This document shows, piece by piece, positions 28,639 to 37,909 of a stretch of DNA of 44,645 nt; positions within the stretch are counted from its first letter, which is position 1, and each line of letters begins with the position of its first letter. The stretch covers positions 1-44,645 of the forward strand of contig JANXRC010000274.1 in the NCBI GenBank assembly GCA_025353195.1, written 5' to 3'. A model generated the notes under the pieces. The model had not been told where the DNA came from, ran no database searches, and saw only the letters and a program-made list of their open reading frames with translations. The position numbers and the translations under genes are program-made. This DNA comes from Rhodocyclaceae bacterium. Its GTDB lineage: Bacteria > Pseudomonadota > Gammaproteobacteria > Burkholderiales > Rhodocyclaceae.

Positions 28639-30030
28639 ATGCCATTGGGTTCATTGCCCGCCGTTGCGGATGTTGATCTTTCGACATGGAAACACCAGTC
28701 GGTACTGGTGGTCGATGACGAGCCGGGCATGGTCAGCTTTCTCCAGCGCTCGCTGGCCCAGCGTTGCGGCTGGGTGGCTACCGCAGGGAGCGTGGAAGAG
28801 GCCGCGGAATTGCTCAGCCGGCGCCACTTCGATCTGATCGTGCTCGACATCTCGCTGCCCGGCCGTTCGGGTGTCGAATGGCTGCACCAGTTGCGCGACC
28901 AGGGCTTTGTCGGCGACGTGGTGCTGATGACTGCCTACGCCGATCTCGAAACTGCGATTGACGCACTGCGGGCCGGTGCCGCCGACTTTCTGCTGAAGCC
29001 GTTTTCCGTGGCGCAGATGCTGAACGCGGTGAAGCGCTGTTTCGAGCGCTCGTCGCTGCGGCGCGAGAACTTCGTCCTGCGTCGGGAACTGGATCAGCGC
29101 GCTGACAGCATCGAAGGAATGATCGGCAAGTCGACCTCGATTCGCGATGTCTGCGCCCGTATCAAGCGCATCGCACCGACACCCTCGACCGTGCTGATCC
29201 ATGGCGAATCGGGCACCGGCAAGGAACTCGCCGCCCGTGCCCTGCATCGCATGAGCCAGCGCGCCGACGGCCCCTTCGTACCGATCAACTGCGCGGCGAT
29301 CGCCGAACATCTAATCGAGTCGGAGCTGTTCGGCCATGTCAAGGGAGCGTTTACAGGTGCCGCAGCGGGCCGTGAAGGCTTGTTCTATTACGCGCGCGGC
29401 GGCACGCTGTTTCTCGACGAAATCTCGGAGCTGCCCCTGCCGCTGCAGGCTAAGCTGCTGCGCGTGCTGGAAGAGCGCAAGGTGCGCCCGGTGGGGTCGG
29501 AGCAGGAAGTGCCGGTGGATGTGCGTGTGGTCGCCGCCACCAACCGCAAGCTGGTCGAGGAAGTCGCGGCGGGGCGTTTTCGCCGCGATCTCTATTACCG
29601 GCTGCAGGTGGTCGAGGTGGTGTTGCCGCCGTTGCGCGACAGGCTCGACGATGTGCCGGACCTGGTCGATTACTTCATCGGCCAACTCTCGCCGCGCCTG
29701 GGCGTGGCCGAACTCGCACGCGACGCTGCGGCGCTGGCGCGCCTGGCCCGCTACAGTTGGCCGGGAAACGTGCGTGAACTCAAGAACCTGATCGAACGCT
29801 CGCTGATCCTTGGCTACTTTGCCGACGATTTCGTGCCCGATGAGGAGGCCAGCGCCGCGTCGCCAGCGCCGACTCTTGAGCCGAGCAGCGAGGCATCGCT
29901 CGCCGCCATCGAGCGCCGCCACATTCTGGGCGTGCTCGAAACCTGCAAGGGCAACAAGTCGGAGGCGGCGAGACGGCTTGGCGTTTCGCGCAAGACGCTG
30001 GAGCGCAAGTGCGCGGCGTGGGGAGTCTAG
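28639..30030 (+). CDS. NtrC-family sigma54-dependent response regulator
   Basis: REC domain; [30 protein letters not shown] (GAFTGA loop); C-terminal Fis-type HTH. Confidence 0.93.
   Translation: MPLGSLPAVADVDLSTWKHQSVLVVDDEPGMVSFLQRSLAQRCGWVATAGSVEEAAELLSRRHFDLIVLDISLPGRSGVEWLHQLRDQGFVGDVVLMTAYADLETAIDALRAGAADFLLKPFSVAQMLNAVKRCFERSSLRRENFVLRRELDQRADSIEGMIGKSTSIRDVCARIKRIAPTPSTVLIHGESGTGKELAARALHRMSQRADGPFVPINCAAIAEHLIESELFGHVKGAFTGAAAGREGLFYYARGGTLFLDEISELPLPLQAKLLRVLEERKVRPVGSEQEVPVDVRVVAATNRKLVEEVAAGRFRRDLYYRLQVVEVVLPPLRDRLDDVPDLVDYFIGQLSPRLGVAELARDAAALARLARYSWPGNVRELKNLIERSLILGYFADDFVPDEEASAASPAPTLEPSSEASLAAIERRHILGVLETCKGNKSEAARRLGVSRKTLERKCAAWGV
29863..29878 (+). repeat. dispersed motif, copy 2 (response-regulator linker)
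   Basis: CGCCAGCGCCGACTCTTGAG. Confidence 0.7.
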
Positions 30031-32066
30031 GGATTTTCTCCCGCCTGCGCGAGCGTTTTCACGGCTCGCTGCGCTTCAAACTGCTGGCGCTCGCACTCGG
30101 CCCGCTGCTGGTCGCGGTGCCGATTCTGATCGGCATACTCGCCGGCTGGGGCGCGGTGTATTACGACCGCCTGTTGATCACCAAGGTGCGCAGCGACCTG
30201 GCGGTAGCCCATGGCTATTTCGAACAGGTCAAGGACGGCGTCGGCCGCCGCGTCGAAGCGCTGGCCGGCTCCGAGCGGCTTGCGCGCGCATTGCGCGCGC
30301 GCAGCCCGGTTTCCGCGACGACCGCATTGCTGCACGAAGCTCGCGCACAACTGGGGGTGGATTTCCTGATTTTGCTCGACGCCGAGGGGCGGGTGCGCGC
30401 CGCCAGCGGTGGCCCGACCGCGGGGATGGCGTATCCGCTCGCGGCGGCGCGACTGAAGCAGCCTGACGCCCGCACCGAAGTCGACATTTTCGCTGCCGGC
30501 GTGTTGGCCGCGATCGATCCGGCGCTGGCGGAAAAGGCCCACACGCCATTGATTGCCACGCGCAACGCGACGCCCACGGTTCAAACCGATGAGTCGCGCG
30601 GCATGGTCATTCACAGCGTGGCGCCAGTTGCGGTCGACGGCGAGGCGTTGACCCAGTTTCTGGTCGGCGGGCTGCTGCTCAACAAGAATCTCGATTTCGT
30701 GGACCGCATCAACGACATCGTCTATCCGGAAGGCACGCTGCCGTCGGGCAGCGCAGGCACAGCCACGCTGTTTCTCGACGACGTGCGCATCGGCACCAAC
30801 GTCCGACTGTTCGAGGGCGAACGGGCCATCGGCACCCGCGTTTCGGCGGCGGTACGCCACACCGTACTCGATGAAGGCCGCACCTGGCTGGATCGCGCCT
30901 TCGTGGTCAATGACTGGTATGTCTCGGCCTATGAACCCATCATGGACAGCGCGGGGCAGCGCGTCGGCATGTTGTATGTCGGCTTTCTCGAGGAGCCTTT
31001 TCAGCGCGCGCGGCAGTTGGCGCTGGCCGCGGTGGCTCTGCTGTTTGTGCTGACCGTGGCGCTGGCGGCGCTGGTTTCCCGGCGCCTGGCGCGGCATGTC
31101 TCGCAGCCGGTGGAGCGCATGCATGGCACCATGAGCGCGATCGAGTCCGGCCAGACCGAGGCGCGCGTCGGCGGCGATTTGACGGACTCGACCGCAGCGG
31201 ACGAACTGGCCGAACTGGCCGCCCACTTCGATCGCCTGCTCGATCGCCTGGCGGCGCAGACCGATGCACTGCAACGCTGGGGCAGCGAGCTTGACAGCAA
31301 GGTGGCGGAACGCACGCAGGAACTGGCTGCCGCCAACCAGACGCTGCGCTCGGCGCAACAGCGCCTGGTGATGTCGGAGAAGCTCGCCGCGATCGGTCAG
31401 CTTGCCGCCGGCGTGGCGCATGAAATCAACAATCCGGTGGCGGTGATCCAGGGCAATCTCGATGTGCTGCGCGAAACCTTGGGAGACGCGGCCGAGCCGG
31501 CACTGCCGGAAATTCGCCTGATCCAGGATCAGGTGTTCCGCATTCGCCTGATTGTCACCAAGCTGCTGCAGTTCGCACGACCCGCGGAATATGCCGGCTA
31601 TCTGGAGCCGGTGCGTCTAGACCAGGTGGTGCAGGACAGCCTGGTGCTGGTGGCGCACCAGATGAAGAAGACCAGCGTTGCCGTGATGCAGGAAATGCAC
31701 GCCACACGGCCGGTGACGGTGAATCGCAACGAGTTGCAGCAGGTGCTGATCAATCTCATCGTGAACGCGCTGCAGGCTATGCCCGAGGGCGGCACGCTGC
31801 TGCTGGCCAGCGGCGACCGCGAGGAGGGGGGCATCAAGGGCGGCTTTGTCGCCGTCGGCGACAGTGGGCCCGGCATCGCACCACAAGACCGGGAACGCCT
31901 GTTTGACCCCTTCTTCACCACCAAGACCAGCGATGGCACTGGCTTGGGTCTGTGGGTGAGCCTCGGCCTGGTGCAGCGCTACGGCGGCCGAATTGACGTG
32001 GCCTGCCCGCCGACCGGCGGCTCGGTGTTTACCGTGTGGCTGCCGAATGAGGCGGTGGCGGCCTGA
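30009..32066 (+). CDS. membrane sensor histidine kinase with Cache-like extracytoplasmic domain and HAMP
   Basis: AAGVAHEINNPVAVIQGNLD (H-box), GDSGPGIAPQDRERLFDPFFTTKTSDGTGLGL (ATPase); overlaps the regulator gene by 22 nt. Confidence 0.92.
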   Translation: MRGVGSLGIFSRLRERFHGSLRFKLLALALGPLLVAVPILIGILAGWGAVYYDRLLITKVRSDLAVAHGYFEQVKDGVGRRVEALAGSERLARALRARSPVSATTALLHEARAQLGVDFLILLDAEGRVRAASGGPTAGMAYPLAAARLKQPDARTEVDIFAAGVLAAIDPALAEKAHTPLIATRNATPTVQTDESRGMVIHSVAPVAVDGEALTQFLVGGLLLNKNLDFVDRINDIVYPEGTLPSGSAGTATLFLDDVRIGTNVRLFEGERAIGTRVSAAVRHTVLDEGRTWLDRAFVVNDWYVSAYEPIMDSAGQRVGMLYVGFLEEPFQRARQLALAAVALLFVLTVALAALVSRRLARHVSQPVERMHGTMSAIESGQTEARVGGDLTDSTAADELAELAAHFDRLLDRLAAQTDALQRWGSELDSKVAERTQELAAANQTLRSAQQRLVMSEKLAAIGQLAAGVAHEINNPVAVIQGNLDVLRETLGDAAEPALPEIRLIQDQVFRIRLIVTKLLQFARPAEYAGYLEPVRLDQVVQDSLVLVAHQMKKTSVAVMQEMHATRPVTVNRNELQQVLINLIVNALQAMPEGGTLLLASGDREEGGIKGGFVAVGDSGPGIAPQDRERLFDPFFTTKTSDGTGLGLWVSLGLVQRYGGRIDVACPPTGGSVFTVWLPNEAVAA

Positions 32067-32091
32067 CGCCGGCCCGCAAAGGGCCTGCTGT

Positions 32092-32772
32092 TCAGCCGCC
32101 CGTTGCGGCGAAGTGCTTTTCGATTTCCGAGGCCGGAATGTAGCCGGGAACTCGTTCGCCGTTGGCGAAGAAGATCGAAGGCGTGCCGTTTATGCGCAAT
32201 CTCGCGCCAAGCTGCGCAGATTTGTCCAGCCCTGCGGTATCGCACTTGGCGGGTATGGCGGGCAACACCTTGCCGTGGTTCATCCAGTCGGTCCAGGCCT
32301 TGGACCTGTCCGGCGCACACCAGATCGCCTTGGACTTCTCGTAGGAATCATCACCTAGTACCGGCAAAAGGAAGGTGTATACCGTCACATCCTTCAGCGC
32401 CTGGATCTCTTTCGCCAGCTTCTTGCAGTAACCGCAATTAGGATCTTCGAAGGTCACCAGGATGTTCTTACCGGACCCGCGCACCTGCTTCAGGGCCAGA
32501 TCGAGCGGGAGCGCATTGAACTGGCGTTCCGCCGTGACATTCTTGCCCGTCTTGGTTTCCAGCAGAGAGCCCAGCAACACGTAAACGGCTTTGTCATCGG
32601 TGTAGAACGTCTGATTGTTCGCGGTCACTTCCCAGATGCCGGCTATGGGCGCCCTGGTGATCTTTTCGACCTTACCGAGCTTGGCCTCGACGGCTTTCTT
32701 CACATCGGCCTCGTCGGCAATCGCGACGATGGATACACAGGCCAGAGCGGCCGCAAGCAGGGGTAGTTTCAT
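32092..32772 (-). CDS. DsbC-family periplasmic thiol:disulfide interchange protein
   Basis: ILVTFEDPNCGYCKKLAKEIQAL (CGYC), signal peptide, RINGTPSIFFANGERVPGY. Confidence 0.88.
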   Translation of the reverse strand: MKLPLLAAALACVSIVAIADEADVKKAVEAKLGKVEKITRAPIAGIWEVTANNQTFYTDDKAVYVLLGSLLETKTGKNVTAERQFNALPLDLALKQVRGSGKNILVTFEDPNCGYCKKLAKEIQALKDVTVYTFLLPVLGDDSYEKSKAIWCAPDRSKAWTDWMNHGKVLPAIPAKCDTAGLDKSAQLGARLRINGTPSIFFANGERVPGYIPASEIEKHFAATGG

Positions 32773-32805
32773 GAGTTCTCCAGGGGGTTTCAGGATGCCG
32801 GCGAT

Positions 32806-33963
32806 TCAGGACGCAAGTGCGTAGCGGACCAGCAAGTCCTTTACGACCGGCAAAGCATTGGTGAGGTTCAATCCGAAGTTGCGCAAACGGGGCAAAGGGC
32901 CTTCCGTGGGACGGAAAAGGTCGTGCAGACTATCAGTCACGGTCTGCAAAGTCACCACTTCTTCCTTGCGCGCCCGCTCGTAGCTGCGCAACAACGCCAG
33001 ATCCCCGCAATCGACGTGACCAGGTTTGTCGCACAGCACGGCCGCCAGTGCTTGTGCGTCCTGGAAACCCAGGTTGATGCCGTGACCGGACAGCGGATGG
33101 ATGGTATGCGCAGCATCGCCAATCAACGCCAACCGCGGTGCCACCGAGTGCGGCGCACGCATCAGGCGCAGCGGAAAGCCGGCCGGCGGTGTAATCAGCT
33201 CCAGCGCTCCCAGACGCAGGTCGCCCGCTGCGGCCACACGGGCGCATAGCGCCGCGTGATCGAGTGCCAATAGCTCGCGCCCATGCTCTTCCGGGGTGGA
33301 CCAGACCATCGAGATGCGATTGCCCGGTAGCGGCAGCCAGGCCAGTACCCCGTCGTTGCGGAACCACTGAAACGCCGTGTCGCGGTGCGGCTGCTCGACC
33401 GTGAAGTTGGCTACCACTCCGAGCTGGTCATAAGGGTCAAAGCGCACGTCCACGCCTGCCGCAGCGCGGGTCCAGGAGTCGGCACCATCCGCGGCGACTA
33501 TCAGTCGCGTGGAAAGTTTGCGCCCATCCTCCAGCGTTAGTTGTGCCGCATCGGGTCCCAACGCGAGTGCTTGCGGGCGCGCCGGGCAAAGCAGGCTCAA
33601 GTTGCCCTGGCGTTTGACCGTCTCCCACAACTCGCGTTGCATAAGCGATGATTCAAGGATCCAGGCCAGTTCCGACACGCCGCTGCCGTAGGCGGTGAAA
33701 TCCAGCCGGCCGCCGGCGTCGCCGTGAATCTCCATGGCCCGCACGGCCTGCATACGTGTCACATCCAAGTGACGCCACGCGCCGATGGCGTCGAGGAAGC
33801 GAGCATTGCTCGGGCTGATCGCATAAATGCGCGAATCCCAGTCCTCGGGGAGAACCGGCAGCTTGCCTTCGATCAGCGCCACCGACAAAGTCGAGCGGCG
33901 CAACGCCGCTGCCAAGGCCAAGCCCGCCAGGCCACCACCCACAATCACGATATCGAAGTCCAT
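32806..33963 (-). CDS. UbiH/COQ6-family FAD-dependent hydroxylase
   Basis: MDFDIVIVGGGLAGLALAAALRR; GDAAHTIHPLSGHGINLGFQDAQALA. Confidence 0.9.
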   Translation of the reverse strand: MDFDIVIVGGGLAGLALAAALRRSTLSVALIEGKLPVLPEDWDSRIYAISPSNARFLDAIGAWRHLDVTRMQAVRAMEIHGDAGGRLDFTAYGSGVSELAWILESSLMQRELWETVKRQGNLSLLCPARPQALALGPDAAQLTLEDGRKLSTRLIVAADGADSWTRAAAGVDVRFDPYDQLGVVANFTVEQPHRDTAFQWFRNDGVLAWLPLPGNRISMVWSTPEEHGRELLALDHAALCARVAAAGDLRLGALELITPPAGFPLRLMRAPHSVAPRLALIGDAAHTIHPLSGHGINLGFQDAQALAAVLCDKPGHVDCGDLALLRSYERARKEEVVTLQTVTDSLHDLFRPTEGPLPRLRNFGLNLTNALPVVKDLLVRYALAS

Positions 33964-34037
33964 GCCGCAATTGTCGCCTACCGGTGCTTGCCTTGACAAG
34001 GCAAGCGTGCGACGAGGATAATTCCGCCCCTTTGCAG

Positions 34038-34114
34038 GGTGATGTAGCTCAGTCGGTTAGAGCATCGGATTCATAATCCGGGGGTCGGTTGTTCAAGTCC
34101 ACTCATCACCACCA
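34038..34114 (+). tRNA. tRNA with anticodon CAT (Met elongator or Ile2)
   Basis: Acceptor GGTGATG/CATCACC, anticodon loop TTCATAA, T-loop TTCAAGT, encoded CCA. One T-stem mismatch. Confidence 0.88.
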
Positions 34115-34122
34115 GTAATACC

Positions 34123-34149
34123 AAGGCCCCCAGCGATGGGGGCCTTTTT
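34123..34149 (+). terminator. rho-independent terminator of the tRNA
   Basis: AAGGCCCCC-AGCGAT-GGGGGCCTTTTT. Confidence 0.85.
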
Positions 34150-34285
34150 CGTTGGTAAGCAAAAAATCGAAATGTAATCACTGTGTACTCGTGGTGGCCC
34201 GTTCGTACCATTTCTACTTCTTGACCGAATAACATGGTCTGCCTTTTTCAGTCATCGTCCACCGCACTGTTGACGCCTGCTTGTA

Positions 34286-34309
34286 AAGTATATCCGTACT
34301 GATATACTT
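34286..34309. promoter_or_regulatory. operator-like inverted repeat upstream of the TA operon
   Basis: AAGTATATC-CGTACT-GATATACTT, perfect 9-bp arms, 7 nt before the toxin ATG. Confidence 0.65.
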
Positions 34310-34315
34310 GGCCAC

Positions 34316-34642
34316 ATGAAACCATTGCGATTCATAGGCGACTCACTCAAGTGCTTGCGTGAGTTTCCAGTAGACGCACGGCAGGATGTAGGCCGGCAAC
34401 TTGACCGGGTGCAGCGTGGCAAGCAACCCAACGACTTCAAGCCGATGCCCTCGATGGGCAAAGGAGTTGAGGAAATTCGGGTGTGGGACGATGCAGGTAC
34501 TTTTCGCGTGATTTACACAGCCCGATTGGCTGATGCAGTCTATGTTCTGCATGCTTTCCAGAAGAAAACAAAGGCAACGTCGAAGCGCGATATTGAAACA
34601 GCCAAGGCGCGTTTCGCCCAACTGATGAGAGGTGACATATGA
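34316..34642 (+). CDS. HigB/Gp49-like RelE-superfamily toxin
   Basis: GKGVEEIRVWDDAGTFRVIYTARLADAVYVLHAFQKKTKATSKRDIETAKAR. Confidence 0.88.
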   Translation: MKPLRFIGDSLKCLREFPVDARQDVGRQLDRVQRGKQPNDFKPMPSMGKGVEEIRVWDDAGTFRVIYTARLADAVYVLHAFQKKTKATSKRDIETAKARFAQLMRGDI

Positions 34643-34926
34643 GCAAGCCAAAAATCGAGAGCTACCCCAGCGTATGGGACGCCATTGCTGATACCCCCGA
34701 AGAGGCGGTAAATCTTCGTGTGCGCTCTGAATTGATGGACAAGATTACGGCCGTGATTGAAGAGAGCGGCTGGACACAAGTTGATGCGGCCAAGCGTTGC
34801 GGCGTGACTCAGCCACGGATCAATGACCTCTTGCGTGGCCGAATTTCGCGTTTCTCGCTGGACGCCCTGGTAAACATTGCGGCAGCTCTTGGTCGGCGTG
34901 TGCATATCGAGCTTGAAGCCGCCTGA
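34639..34926 (+). CDS. XRE-family antitoxin (HigA-like)
   Basis: GWTQVDAAKRCGVTQPRINDLLRGRISRFSLDALVNIAAALG HTH; overlaps the toxin stop. Confidence 0.88.
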   Translation: MSKPKIESYPSVWDAIADTPEEAVNLRVRSELMDKITAVIEESGWTQVDAAKRCGVTQPRINDLLRGRISRFSLDALVNIAAALGRRVHIELEAA

Positions 34927-35239
34927 GGAATTGATCAAGCCGCGAGGGGGTGCGTACAATTAAACGTGCAGCTGATTAAGTCAGCCAACGGCGCTTAAAT
35001 GGTCAATTTTCAGTGAGCGTCAACACGTGGGTTTTGGAACGGCCAACAGGTTCTGCCAACACGCCCATATCGAAACGTCGATCACGTCAGCGAACACTGG
35101 CGAGCGAGGGCGGCTCCCAGCGACGGGCGCGTTAGTCTTGGTGCCACAGGGCCGAGCGCGACTGCTCTCCACCAGGTGCCAAACACGACGAAAGAGAAAC
35201 CTGGGCCGTTACCGGCGCTAAGTTTGGGGCGAGGCCTGC

Positions 35240-35572
35240 TCAACGGTTCTTCTGCGTTCGCCGTTGCAGAGCCGGGGGAGTCTGGTGGTCCTTGAAATAA
35301 TCACGCAACTTGCGCCACACCTGCCAACCGACAAAAGCGCGGCGCGCCCAGCGCCAGGCTCGTTTCGGCCGGATGACGGCGAGCGCGACACCTGCGGCAA
35401 CGGCAAATTCCGGGTGGCGGCGTAGCCACCGGGCCCCTTCGGCCACGCTGTCTGCTCCGCTGAAGACAGGGGCCAGTCCGGCCGCGCAAGCGCCGAACTC
35501 GGCGCGCAGAGCTTCGCCGGCGATCTGGAGCCGCTGCTTCCTTAGCGCGAGTTCCAGCGTGCTGGAGTTCAT
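35240..35572 (-). CDS. YqjK-like protein
   Basis: Small basic protein next to yqjE- and yqjD-type genes; LALRKQRLQIAGEALRAEF... Confidence 0.65.
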   Translation of the reverse strand: MNSSTLELALRKQRLQIAGEALRAEFGACAAGLAPVFSGADSVAEGARWLRRHPEFAVAAGVALAVIRPKRAWRWARRAFVGWQVWRKLRDYFKDHQTPPALQRRTQKNR

Positions 35573-35982
35573 CTCGGTCTTGTTTGGTCGCCGGTCGACA
35601 GTGCGTCACGATCCCTGCGCAGTTCGGCCAGACTCGCGGAAAACAGTTGCGAGCCTGATCGCGCCAAACTCATCGCTAGTGTCAGGCTGGCGATGCCGGC
35701 GCCGAGGAAGAGCACGGAAAAAATGCCCAGCGCCAGCAGTCGGTTGCTGTCCCACAGCAGCACGGTGAGAAAGATCGCGAGAAAGATCAGACCCGCCGCA
35801 ATGCAAAGGAATGCGGCACCGCCGTAGGCAAGCAGGGAAGTCAGGCGCACTCTCTCCTCGGCGAGTTCCACGCCGAGAAGTTCGAGGCGGTTATGGAGCA
35901 GGGTGACGCCGGTGCCGAGCAAGCCCTTGGTCGACGCGAACAAGCCGCGCTGGCCCGACGCCCTGCCCGCCTCGTCACCCAT
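35569..35982 (-). CDS. phage-holin-superfamily membrane protein (YqjE-like)
   Basis: LHNRLELLGVELAEERVRLTSLLAYGGAAFLCIAAGLIFLAIFLTVLLW. Confidence 0.8.
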   Translation of the reverse strand: MGDEAGRASGQRGLFASTKGLLGTGVTLLHNRLELLGVELAEERVRLTSLLAYGGAAFLCIAAGLIFLAIFLTVLLWDSNRLLALGIFSVLFLGAGIASLTLAMSLARSGSQLFSASLAELRRDRDALSTGDQTRPR

Positions 35983-35990
35983 TGCTGCGC

Positions 35991-36302
35991 TCAGCGACGG
36001 CCGATCAGCAGACCGACGATGAAGCCGAAGCCCGCGGCCACGCCCACCGAGCGCCAGGGATTGTCATGCACGTAGTCGTCGGCAACGCGGCCGACCTCCT
36101 TTGCCTTGTCCACCAATGCGGCTTCGGCTTCGGCCATCTTGATCTTGGCGGCAGCAAGGCGGTCCTGGGTTTTGGCCCGGATCTCGGCAATCTTTTCGCC
36201 CGTCTGGCCGGCTGTGGCGCGCAGCAGTTCTTCGGTGTCGGCAATCACCAGCCTGACGTCGGCAATCAGTTTGTCTTTGGTGACATCGCTCGTGTCGCTC
36301 AT
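35991..36302 (-). CDS. DUF883 (YqjD/ElaB-like) protein
   Basis: VADDYVHDNPWRSVGVAAGFGFIVGLLIGRR. Confidence 0.88.
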   Translation of the reverse strand: MSDTSDVTKDKLIADVRLVIADTEELLRATAGQTGEKIAEIRAKTQDRLAAAKIKMAEAEAALVDKAKEVGRVADDYVHDNPWRSVGVAAGFGFIVGLLIGRR

Positions 36303-36373
36303 GGTCTTCTCCTGAAATGAAAAACTGAAACGACAAGACTACCGATTTTGTCGCTGCGCCGCAATGACGTTTG

Positions 36374-37171
36374 TCACGTCGGTGGGAGATGGTAATCAAT
36401 CGTCAGAGGCGCATGATCCGAGAAACGCTGATCCTTATAGACCGCCGCGCGGCGCGCCGCCGCGGCCAGGCCGGGTGTGGCGATCTGGTAGTCGATGCGC
36501 CAGCCGACGTTTTTGGCCCACGCCTGCCCCCGGTTTGACCACCAGGTGTAGGCCTCGCCGGTTGCCTCGGGCAACAAGCGGCGATGCACGTCGATCCAGC
36601 CCAGATCATCGAAGACGGCAGTGAGCCAGGCACGCTCTTCAGGCAGGAAGCCGGAGTTCTTCTGGTTGGCTTTCCAGTTCTTGAGGTCGATCGGCCGGTG
36701 CGCAATGTTCCAGTCGCCGCACAGAAGGATTTCACGTCCGTCGCGTCGGGCTTCGTGCGCCAGACATTCGAGTTGCGGCCGGAATTGATCCAGGAAGCGA
36801 AATTTGGCCTGCTGGCGCTCGTCCGAACTGGAACCCGAAGGCAGGTACAGCGAGACCACCGACAGCTTGCCGAAATCTGCTTGCAGGTAGCGCCCTTCGG
36901 CATCGAACTCGGCATTGCCAAAGCCTTCGACGATGCGGTCGGGTGCCTGCCGGGAATAGATGCCGACCCCGCTGTAGCCCTTCTTCTCGGCGGCATGAAA
37001 GCAACCGGTAAAGCCCGCCGGACCCCGCAGCGCGGGGGTCAGGTCCGCCAGTTGCGCCTTGAGTTCCTGGACGCAGACGATGTCGGCCTGCTGCGTCGCC
37101 AGCCACTCGAAAAACCCCTTGCTGGCGGCGGAACGGATACCATTGAGATTCAGAGTGAGTATTCGGAGCAT
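36374..37171 (-). CDS. xthA: exodeoxyribonuclease III
   Basis: MLRILTLNLNGIRSAASKGFFEWLATQQADIVCVQELKA...CGDWNIAHRPIDLKN...RIDYQIAT...FSDHAPL. Confidence 0.92.
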   Translation of the reverse strand: MLRILTLNLNGIRSAASKGFFEWLATQQADIVCVQELKAQLADLTPALRGPAGFTGCFHAAEKKGYSGVGIYSRQAPDRIVEGFGNAEFDAEGRYLQADFGKLSVVSLYLPSGSSSDERQQAKFRFLDQFRPQLECLAHEARRDGREILLCGDWNIAHRPIDLKNWKANQKNSGFLPEERAWLTAVFDDLGWIDVHRRLLPEATGEAYTWWSNRGQAWAKNVGWRIDYQIATPGLAAAARRAAVYKDQRFSDHAPLTIDYHLPPT

Positions 37172-37197
37172 GTGCCTGAACATGTAGAATGCGTTTG

Positions 37198-37878
37198 ATG
37201 AATGCGAACGTCGCCTTTACTGTTGCCAGCGCCGTCACCAGCGAGCTGAGCCGCGAGTTTATCGCCTTCGCTTGCGAACTGGGCGTGTTGCGCTTCGGCG
37301 AATTCTAGACCAAGGCCGGTCGTCTGAGTCCCTATTTCTTCAATGCCGGCTTGTTCAACGACGGCGCTTCGTTGTCGCGCCTCAGCGATTTCTACGCGCG
37401 CCGCATTCTTGCGGCCGGCGTTGATTTCGACGTCCTGTTCGGGCCGGCCTACAAGGGTATTCCTCTCGCCGCCGGGGCAGCCATGGCGCTCGCAGGGCTT
37501 GGGCGCAACGCCCCGTACGCCTACAACCGCAAGGAAGCCAAGGATCATGGTGAAGGCGGCACGTTGGTCGGCGCGCCGCTCAAGGGACGTGTACTGATCA
37601 TCGACGACGTGATTTCTGCGGGCACGTCGGTACGCGAATCGGTGGACCTGATCCATGATGCCGGAGCGACGCCGGCTGCGGTGGTCATCGCGCTCGATCG
37701 TCAGGAATGTGGTCAGAGCAAGCTTTCGGCAGTCCAGGAAGTGGAACAGAATTACGGCATTCCGGTGATCAGCATCGCCAGTTTGACGGACCTTATCGAA
37801 TATCTTTCCGGTCATCCGGAACTTGAAAGCAAGCTCGCCGCCGTGCGCGCTTATCGCGTTCGTTACGGCATCGAATGA
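37198..37878 (+). pseudogene. pyrE: orotate phosphoribosyltransferase interrupted by an in-frame TAG at 37306-37308
   Basis: ATG at 37198 gives ...[28 protein letters not shown]...[18 protein letters not shown]; frame otherwise intact. Confidence 0.88.
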
Positions 37879-37909
37879 CGCCTATGACACCTCTTCCGGG
37901 AGAACCCCC

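Noticed and set aside
30027-31421. 464-aa ORF on the - strand
   Set aside because: Antisense to the histidine kinase; composition is that of a shadow frame.
35027-35221. 64-aa ORF between the antitoxin and yqjK-like gene
   Set aside because: No signal, domain or RBS support; region may be non-coding or a mobile-element scar (TGGTCAATTTTCAGTGAGCG looks IS-like) but too weak to call.
37298-37310. Cloning-vector signature (EcoRI GAATTC overlapping XbaI TCTAGA) at the pyrE stop
   Set aside because: Flanking sequence is continuous pyrE in frame on both sides, so no vector insertion; overlap of the two sites is likely coincidence created by the TAG codon.
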